Positions 55,910 to 64,000 of a stretch of DNA of 64,000 bases are shown piece after piece (within the stretch, counting starts at the first letter, position 1; every line of letters begins with the position of its first letter). A program made the translations under genes and the position numbers. The stretch comes from Monosporascus cannonballus. Lineage: Eukaryota > Ascomycota > Sordariomycetes > Xylariales. A model generated the notes under the pieces. The model had not been told where the DNA came from. It did not search any database and was given only the letters and a program-made list of their open reading frames with translations. The stretch covers positions 62,001 to 126,000 of the forward strand of contig QJNS01000030.1 in assembly GCA_004154925.1 (NCBI GenBank), given 5' to 3'.

Positions 55910-56416
55910 TAGGCTAAGGAAGGAACCGCCCACCGAAAATTACCCACGGCCCACGGGTACCCGCGGGTAATGCCAAGGACCCATGGGTGACCCATAGATC
56001 CTTGGCGCAAGTCAGAATTACCCGCGGGTACCTAATAGGTTCTTGGCATTACCCGCGGGTACTTAATAAGTTATGTTAAGGACTTATTAGGTACTTACGA
56101 TTATTTATTAATTATTTGGTTTTATGATACCCAAAAGGTTTTGTGCAATTTAGCTATAAATTCTTTGATATTATTATTTTTACCGAATTATTTCAGATTA
56201 TTTTAAATTATTAAAGTAATTTGCTTTATGTGTAAATTTTTTTACTTATTAGGTACCCGTAAGTTCTTGGCAAAACCCAATAGGTACCCAATGGGTCTTT
56301 GGCAAACCCGATAAGTACCCGCGGGTACCCACCAAATCAGATGGGTAGTGGATGGGTATCCATCAGGACCCATGGGTCTTCGTGGGTCACCCACGAGTAC
56401 CCATTCCCTCACCCTA
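55910..56416. mobile_element. hAT-like MITE with repeated GGGTACCC palindromes
   Basis: 507 bp inserted in LTR Y. Eight-base flanks TCTCTAGC (55,902-55,909) and TCTGTAGC (56,417-56,424) differ by one base, as an 8-bp hAT duplication would. The ends read TAGGCTAAGGAAGG and, reverse-complemented from the right, TAGGGTGAGGGAAT, imperfect terminal repeats of hAT type. The interior has no coding capacity but a dozen or so copies of ACCCGCGGGTA, GGGTACC and CCATGGGT words forming many small hairpins, around an AT-rich centre (56,060-56,250). The family is not known to me. Confidence 0.65.
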
Positions 56417-56628
56417 TCTGTAGCAATGATATAACTTAGTTACGTCTCTTAATACTAAGATGCAGAAGTTGTATTGCAAACGATTGGTATTAATAAATGT
56501 TGCAAGCTGAAGCTATCTAAACTATGGAAATAATGAGCGTATATATATTGGTTCTTGATATTACTGCTTATTTCTGCTCAACTGTGCTCAGCGGGTTTTT
56601 GCTGAGCTGTTGCTCAGTGCTGATCACT

Positions 56629-56789
56629 TGTCAGCTAGCAGGGGGTGCTCTAGCACCCCATATACGGAAGATTCCCTCTGATCGAAACATATATATTCCG
56701 GAACTAGATCACCTTGAAGTGCAATGCGCGTTTTAAAGCATTTGCAACTAGTTATCAATACAGATAACTGATATCCCTTATATCTGATA
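56629..56789 (+). repeat. 5' LTR of the Copia element
   Basis: 161 bp, TGTCAGCTAGC...TATCTGATA. Contains the dyad GGGGGTGCTCTAGCACCCC (56,640-56,658), a strong hairpin. Confidence 0.9.
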
Positions 56790-59700
56790 ATTAAAAGTTT
56801 TATTCGTTTAATTAGGGTATATATTAATTAATTAACTGCTGCTAAAATAATATATGCTGTATATCAATTATAATTATCGAAATACTCCAATAATAATAAT
56901 GGCGACCGTACCGTTAACGTCCTCCGTTATTTATAAGGGACCTAAGGACTGGGATCGCTTTAAGGGCGAATTCCAATTTAAAACATATACGTTCAATATT
57001 TGGAATTATATCGATCCCAATTAAAACCTTTAATAACCTGTTAAACCTACAGAACCTAATATAGTTTCTTATCTAAAAAGACGAATCCGTTATATAATAC
57101 GAACTAATACCCTAAGCGGTTTTTCGTCCATATTTATATCTTCTGGAAAGGCTCTCGAAAAAATCGATTATACTAATTACTTAACAAATACTTTTAAAAT
57201 AACGACCGAAAGCAGATAAATTTATAATTAGAACTTTATTACGTATACCTATAAAAATCGAAAATACGATATTTTTTGCAAAAACATTAACGACCTTACG
57301 AAATAGGCTTTAAAGTTAATATATTTAATAATTAAAGAAATTTAATTTTTTTCTGGGAAAAAACGTATGAAAATAATATGCCAACTTGGGCGAATCCGAT
57401 AAGGTATATAACAGTAAATTTCTAATTAATATTTAACGAAAGTATTGCGAAATATTAAAACGAATTTCTAAATCTGGTAACAAATTAAACGAATAAATCG
57501 TAAAATGGTAAACAATTATGGATTTGGAATAATAATATAATATTTTAATAACGAAAACGATAATTATATAGGTTAACAACATATATATAATATTATCTTT
57601 TATAATTAGGATATAAATTATTATTTTCTAAATGGTAAAAAAGGCCGAAATCGATAACGGTATAATTAGCTTTCAAAAAGCGGTAGGTAATTTTCTGGAT
57701 TATTAGGTTATAACTTATTTTATATTAATATTACGAAATATTAAGGTAGAGCTTTTAATGTTTTACGGGATATTTGCAAATTTACTTAATTAAAACGATT
57801 TTCATTAGAAAAATTCTAAAAATATTAACTTTTAACCGTAAGAAAAAACCTTAAACCGTAAGCCGAAACGAAATAACCGTAAAGGTTCCTATACGGACCG
57901 AAATAATAATAAGCAAAAACGTTAAAAAATAAACGTATAAGGTACCCGTTATAAAACGTACTTAATTAATTACCATATATCATTTAATTGTTATTATATA
58001 TTCCTTAAGAAAATCTTAAAAGGTTTTCGTTTTAATAATAAAGTAATAACATATATTTAAAAACGAATTTCCGCCGATCAGTTTTTAAAGGAAAAAATCG
58101 ACCGTTTATCGAAATTTATAAAATAACCTATTGTACAAAAAATAAACAAATTTTTAAAAAGGGTAAAACAAATATTAACATATTTTTATTTATTCATTAA
58201 TATAACGTTATAAGTATTTTGTTTTACCCTTTAAAAATTTTGATTATTTAAGATTTAAGATTTACGATATATATTTTTATTTTAACTCATAAATTTTTGA
58301 ACTTTAAATTTACCGCATAAAGTAACGAGGTATCGGTAAGTAATAATTTTGTCCCGATTAAGGGATACGGAAAAATTAATATAATTTTTCGAAGCCTTAG
58401 CGGTACGAAAGCATTATGTTTATACGACGTAATTTATTACGACAATTTCGCAGATAATTTAATATTATTCCGGCAGTTTCGAAAATTAAGGTATTAATAA
58501 GATAATAAAGAAATTAATATTTTTATTCGAAATAAATATAATTAGATAATTATTATATTAATAGATAAATTTACTTAATTCGATATCGAAAATATTAATA
58601 TAATAATTATTTATATAATTTTAATAATTTATTAACGAAACGTTAATTTAAGGATAATAAAATTATTACGAATCGGTAACGGTATTATATAGTATTTGAA
58701 ATTAAAATATTTAAAACCCGAAATTATCGTTTAATTATAGTCCTATATAAAAGAAATCCGCCTAAAGGGTTTTATAATAATCGAATGCCAAATATGTGGT
58801 AAAAAGAAGGTTAAAATGTTAATACGCCGCGGACTAAAAAAGAAAATAACTCGATTAAGATAAAAAATTATTATTAAGGTTATAAATCTTTTAAAAAAAA
58901 ACCTTAAAAAATATAAATACGTTATATTTATTATTAATAGATATTTAGGTTTTATATGGGATATTTACCGCAATAGCCGAAAGCAGAATATATTAATTAT
59001 AATGTTTTAATATTTTTTTAGAAATCTTAAAAAATTAAAATAAGGTTTTTTCATAAGTAATTAAATGCGATAACGGAATTTTGAAAAATTACTAATTTCA
59101 AAATATATTTTAGTCGTTTTTTTAATATTAAATTTAAATCTTTAATATCATATATTTAGTTTTAAAACGGGGGTGCAAAATGCATAAAGGATATAATTAA
59201 AAAAAGGATTACGATACGAAATTACGTTAAATTATATTTGTTCTTAATCGTATATATTTTTAAAAAGGTTATATATTTATATAATTATGTTTTTAAATAC
59301 GTAGTTTTTCTTGGCGAAACCCATACGAAATTTGTTATATTTATTTGGCATATAAAAACCGCGGTATAATAATTAATCGAAAGTCTTAATAAATTTACTT
59401 ACGAATATACGGTTATATGGCTTACATTATAATAATTATTATCATAAAGAAAAAATAAAGCTTTTAAAAATTAAATTTGAAAACGTTAATTCATTATTTC
59501 GTCGGTTACCGATTTACGAATATTTACGAAATTTAAAACTTATTAATTAATAAGGTTATTATTATTTAAAATATATAATTTAACCAAAAGGCCACCTTTT
59601 TAAATAATATTAAAAACTTAAAAAATAACTTTGCATAGATTACAGAAAACAAATTATAAAAATTATTCCGATAAATGAAAATACCTAATTAAAATAATAA

Positions 59701-61975
59701 TTATTTAATTTATATATAAAAAAAGATAAAAGTTTAAATGAAATAATTTATTTACCGGTTAAATAAAAAATAATTCCAAAAAAGTACCAGCGTAAAATAC
59801 GTACGGAATAGGAAAAAATAAACTTATTCGCAAAAATTTAATTATCTTTATACAACTGTTATATTTGAATTTTTTTCGTTTTTTTAAATTATTACCGTTA
59901 TTAATATTTACCTTAATAATAACTATAATTATTATGCCGATAAAACGAATAAAAATAACCATAAATTCCTTTTATTTTATTTAATTTAAAATAACAATAA
60001 AAATGAAAATATCTTACGGATTATAAACGTAGGTTTCCCGTATATTACGTATCAAAAAAGTATTATCCCAAATAAATATAAATTATAAAAAACCGTATTT
60101 AATATAAAACGTTTAACCATTTTTATAAATACGTATAATAACCGGCTGGTAAATTATAAAGATTTAAGGAAATTAATGGCCAGAAATACGTATTACCTGT
60201 ATCGGAAAAGTAATACTATTTTAATATATAAAAAAGTATTTAAGTTATAAAACCGAATATAAAGGCGTAATTTACCGTTATTGCTCTACGGCTGTAAAAA
60301 GCTAAATATATATCCGTTAAAGAAAATATTCCGTAAAACCGAAAAAGGTTATTTGTAAAGCTAAAAGGAAATACGATTTTAAAAGGCCGTGAATTAATTT
60401 TTTATTAAAAGGAAATAAGTTTTAAAATATATATAAATATATGTTTATAAATTTAATAAATATAATTATTTTTTAAAAATATAAAGCTCGTTTTATTATA
60501 CGAAACGATTAATAATTTAAAATGGCTTATAACAATATGTACGTAATTATTTTCGTTAAAAAGTTATTTCGAACTTTAATCGTTATTACGGTTAGATTCG
60601 ATTTAAAACTTAAATACTATAACGTTATAAACGCTTTTATAAATATTAATTTATTTTACGAAATATATATACAAATGCTCTTAAGATATCCGTAACTTAA
60701 CAAAATTTTCTTAATTATAAAAATATTATATATATTAAGGAAATTATTTTTATTATGGCAAAAGGATTTTATTAGGATATTTAAAAAATTAAATTTTAAC
60801 CCTGTTTTTCATAAATATTATTATTTTTTCGTTAATAAATATTTATCTGTTTTTATGAATAATATTGTTATAATATATTACGAAAAAAATTAAGATTTCA
60901 TTAATGAATTAATCCAATAAATAAAAAACGATATACTGTAATAACAGATAAAAATTTATAGTAATTCTTTAATATCGAAATAATTAAAAATAAATTTAAT
61001 AAAAAATATTTAATTATTTTAATCCGATTTCATAAATAAGTTGGTTAATTTAATACCGCAACAAAATTTAAATAATTTGTTAAAGATACTTAGAATTAAT
61101 ATTAAGTTATTGCTAAATTTTAATCTGGTTTATTTAAGCTTTATTAACAAATATTTAAAAAAATCGGTTCTGTTTTTTTCGTAATAATTAATACGTAATT
61201 TAATATATTTTTTATAATATTCCGATTTACCCGATTTAATTTAAAACTTACCGACATATATTATAAAACTGTTAACCGAATTATATTATATTTAATTAAA
61301 ACCAAAACGTTAACGTTATAATTCGGAAATGAAAAGATATTAAATATTTAAGACGATATCTTTTTAGCGGATAATATAATAAATTAAAAATGGTTTAAAA
61401 TTGATATTATAAAATTATTCGAAAAAATGATAAAATAACGCGCAAATAAGCAAAATATAATAATTATTTTTATAATAAAAATAAGATTATTATTATTACG
61501 TAAATTATAAAAAACTCTTATTTAATTTTAAATTAATTGAAAAAATTAAAAATTACTCTAAATATAAAACCGTTAAATATATATTACAATAATTAATAAA
61601 TTATACGATTTATTAAAGTTAATTTTATCTTATTAATAATGAAATTACAGCATATAAATATATATAATTATTAATTATGATAAACCGCAAAAAAAGATTT
61701 AATTAAAATAAATTCAACGTTTACAGGCGATATATTAATTAACGGTTTAAAGAAAACTTTATTATGTAAACCTTTGGAGCATTTTAAAAAATAATTAAAA
61801 TTAATAAATATTACGGAAACTTTCGATTAACGAAAAAACGTATTGCAAAAGATGTTAAAAAAGGAATTAGTTGATTAAGAAAATTTAATCACCGGAAGAA
61901 GGATAAAATAGATAGCTATGGCTTTAGGAATTATAACAGTTAATACCGTAAATGCTTTAAGGTGTTAAAGAGGTA

Positions 61976-62136
61976 TATCAGCTAGCAAGGGGTGCTTTAG
62001 CACCCCATATACGGAAAATTCCCTCTGATCGGAACATATATGTTCCGGGACTAGATCACCTTAAAGTGCAGTGCGCGTTCTAGAGCACTTGCAACTAGTC
62101 ATCAATACAGACAACTGATATCCCTTATATCTGACA
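61976..62136 (+). repeat. 3' LTR of the Copia element
   Basis: 161 bp, TATCAGCTAGC...TATCTGACA, differing from the 5' LTR mostly by transitions. The dyad is kept (GGGGTGCTTTAGCACCCC). Confidence 0.9.
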
Positions 62137-62331
62137 TCACTCGTGCTCAGCAGATCTTTGCTGAGCACCCATCACGTGACCTGGGAGGTGGTCCGTGTCA
62201 TCCTCGTTGACCGTTTTCTGAGGCCGGAGCCTGTCAGGTCGTAACATTTGGTTAGGTTATAATACGATTTCCCTTTTCCTTAAATCTTGCCTTTAATATT
62301 TTTCTAGTAAGCTTTTCACTTATCTGTTACC

Positions 62332-62586
62332 ATGTTTAGCCGAATTATTAAGAACCGTAAACGTATTAACCAAAAGAAAAAGCGTGAAACTTTAATTTGT
62401 TTCGTTTTTAACTTCGGCTTTGTAATTATGCCTTATATATCCTGTTTCCGTTTTAATCACTTATATACTATATCGGATAATATAACGCGTTATCAGCAAT
62501 GTATTTTCAAAAAACGTTATTACGATAATTTCGGTCTCTTTTTTTTATCTTTTAATAATATTAATAAGGAAGTAAAACGTTTATAG
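62332..62586 (+). pseudogene. Antisense Zn2Cys6-like small ORF of inverted Gypsy A element X
   Basis: An 84-codon frame from ATG. It lies next to the inner end of the inverted 3' LTR X, after a purine tract on the minus strand (GGAAAAGGGAAATCG), so it is again antisense to the element. From Met-Pro onward the residues give Y-x2-C-x6-Y-x8-Y-x2-C-x6-Y-D: two cysteines kept and four tyrosines in their place, with exactly the spacing of the 6,982-7,290 frame. Residues around it are also shared (FGF/Y-x-IM-x-Y, TISDN versus TMTEN-type, GLFF versus VLFF). N-terminal residues are rich in Lys/Arg. A relic; its former function is unknown. Confidence 0.5.
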
Positions 62587-62744
62587 TTTAAAACCACTCC
62601 CGCTCGTTAATATTTTCGTAATATTCGTTAAAAATTATTAACAATATTTCGTCGTTTAAACGAAACGTTATCCTGGTTAAAACTTTTTCGTACTTAACAA
62701 GATTTCTTTCGCAAAAAAGATATGGAAATAATTAACCGGAGTTT

Positions 62745-63164
62745 TGTCATAACCTAACAAGCCACGGTCTTTAGAAACGGTCTGTTATAAACTAACCACA
62801 AGTGCTCGGGTATGGAAAATTACGTAATGGATTACCAACTTACTGGTGGTAAACCAATAAGCCAGATTACTAATTTATTGCTAATAAATTAAAAAGTTAA
62901 ATTAAGATATATATGCTTATTATTTTCATCATTTAAATAATTTTAATTTGTAATAATAATTCGTTATTTAAAATACCTTTAGTATTACCAAACGTAATAC
63001 GTTATTATATTTATTATTCTGAGTTTTACAATATTTCTAATAATATAAACCCGCATAATTAAGGTTTAATAATTGGTTAAACCTTTTAACCGTTATACGT
63101 TATAAAGTTTTATTTAATAATACTGTTAAACTTTAAGTAATATTACCGACATTATGTTTATTAG
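62745..63164 (+). mobile_element. Gypsy family A copy A4: 5' LTR and leader only
   Basis: A 353-bp LTR (62,745-63,097), TGTCATAACCTAACAAGCC...CCGTTATA, followed by 67 bp matching the leader of copy A2 (45,839-45,905). An inverted family B element cuts it at 63,165. The rest would lie beyond the window. Confidence 0.8.
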
Positions 63165-63352
63165 TGTAAAAGGCTTCACGTAAGCGGTTTGCAATCAGTT
63201 ATCAATAAGAATTTATTTTCTAGCTAAAGAGAAAAGAAAGGGAAAATGAAAATACAGTTATATGTGTTCGTATATAAGGCGCTGCGCTAATGCTGCTTGG
63301 TACCGGCGTTTGTCCGGTGCTCCATAATAGGGCTTTATATAGCCCTATTATA
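63165..63352 (-). repeat. 3' LTR of Gypsy B2 (inverted)
   Basis: 188 bp; keeps GGTACCGGCGTTTGTCCGG and other GC-rich words also present in both B1 LTRs. Confidence 0.87.
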
Positions 63353-64000
63353 TTACCTTTTATCTTTTTTAACAAGGGTTAACTTATTATAAGATTAATA
63401 ATTCCGTTAACTTTTAGCTTTTAATTAATCGAAAATTCGGAAATTTATTAATTTCCAAATTATGTTTAACTTAAATGGTTAATTATATGTTAATTATATA
63501 TTAACTAGGCCTATATATAAAAATGCGTTTATATTCTTATTTGTTTTAATTTTTTTATTATAATAATTTAATTCGGTAAGTTAATTTTTATTAATATTTA
63601 TTATAATATTCTTTTACGTTATCCCGTAACGGTTTAAAGGTTAATTAAAACGTTATAACGTTACGAAAATACTTTGTAAAAAGGACGTTTTTACGTTTTC
63701 GGGCCCTTTTAATAAATCGGAATCCGCCAAAGCTTTTTGTACGTTACGTATTTACGTTATCTTAAACAAATATCCCACCCGCATTTGCAATATGCTTTAC
63801 TTTACTTATATAATTTATCTTACCGAAAACACGGATGCATTTTATTTAAATTCATAAATTATATAATTCGTTAATATATTACTTATTTATTATTTTTAAA
63901 ATATCTTTTATCATAGGCATAAAAACAGTCCGTTATTAGTCTTGCATTAATTATAATTATAAATATTTTAAAATAAATATTTTTTTTTGATTTTATTAAT
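63165..64000 (-). mobile_element. Gypsy family B copy B2, inverted, truncated by window end
   Basis: The inverted LTR (63,165-63,352) starts TGTAAAAGGCTTCACG and matches 7,940-8,126 in reverse. The adjoining sequence TTACCTTTTATC...AAGGGTTAACTT is the reverse complement of the region just upstream of the B1 3' LTR (13,750-13,798), so this is the 3' end of an element running leftward. The internal part is strongly RIP-mutated. Confidence 0.85.

Larger units (their letters stand above)
56629..62136 (+). mobile_element. Complete Ty1/Copia LTR retrotransposon (RIP-degraded)
   Basis: 5,508 bp with LTRs of exactly 161 bp (56,629-56,789 and 61,976-62,136), TG..CA ends and a perfect TCACT duplication (56,624-56,628 and 62,137-62,141). 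Gag starts at ATG 56,899 and keeps the Copia Gag landmarks GPKDWDRF and IWNYIDP within its first 45 codons before stops begin. A knuckle remnant lies near 57,950. The RVT_2 reverse transcriptase is readable at about 60,690-60,900; its YVDD box reads F-M-N-N at 60,852-60,863, both catalytic Asp codons changed to Asn by G to A. The order integrase before RT, with no integrase-like segment after RT, fits Copia. Confidence 0.9.
55827..62246 (-). mobile_element. Solo LTR Y of family A (inverted), carrying a MITE and a Copia element
   Basis: Left end TGTGACGGCTAGGGGG at 55,827, right end ...CAGGTCGTAACA at 62,246: the two inverted ends of one family A type LTR. Own sequence is about 390 bp in three pieces (55,827-55,909, 56,425-56,628, 62,142-62,246). 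Flanked by TTTGA/TTTGG. Its pieces are almost free of RIP changes. No internal region is attached, so it is a solo LTR. Confidence 0.72.

Overview
The window is nuclear DNA from a filamentous ascomycete, probably a Sordariomycete. The evidence is short introns with GT..AG ends and CTAAC/CTGAC branch sites, fungal-type protein families, and TACCTAGGTA-type palindromes between genes. It has a sharp two-compartment layout: a GC-balanced gene island of about 29 kb (about 14,858-44,215) between two very AT-rich blocks (1-14,857 and about 44,216-64,000). The AT-rich blocks are transposons destroyed by C-to-T mutation of the repeat-induced point mutation (RIP) type. Most surviving cytosines there sit in CpG.

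Left block: a Ty3/Gypsy element (family A here) runs in from the window edge to 7,704. It carries inside it a 1.5-kb LTR element whose only visible coding relic is a Gag zinc knuckle. Next is a Tc1-type (DD34E) DNA transposon cut in two by a complete second Gypsy element (family B, 7,940-13,979, with AATAT target duplication). The transposon's 3' end (14,855) is the island border.

Island, in order: a small DnaJ-type cysteine-rich reading frame; an Mpv17/PMP22 family membrane protein; phosphoglycerate kinase; SEM1/DSS1 (minus strand); IML2/TTC39; a frameshifted ankyrin-repeat pseudogene; an inositol-monophosphatase-like enzyme; the RAD17 checkpoint clamp loader; an eight-exon MFS transporter of the anion:cation symporter (Dal5/Tna1-like) group; a second, full-length Tc1-type transposon with intact terminal repeats; and an eleven-exon secreted GH28 polygalacturonase (minus strand) with a 16-nt microexon and a GC-AG intron. 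These are mostly core housekeeping genes with no evident shared pathway. The MFS transporter and the pectinase at the right end are the only pair with a plausible nutritional link, and the transposon lies between them.

Right block: LTR fragments; a complete family A Gypsy element (45,488-52,236, TAAAG duplication); a 3.2-kb featureless AT desert; and a nest four levels deep. In the nest, a family A 3' LTR holds a solo LTR, which holds both a 507-bp hAT-like MITE and a complete Copia element (56,629-62,136, TCACT duplication). After the nest come another family A 5' LTR and an inverted family B copy that runs off the window.

The most unusual signal is a small reading frame antisense to family A, always just upstream of the 3' LTR. 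It keeps the spacing of a fungal Zn2Cys6 cluster in three independent copies even though RIP has turned most of the cysteine codons into tyrosine.
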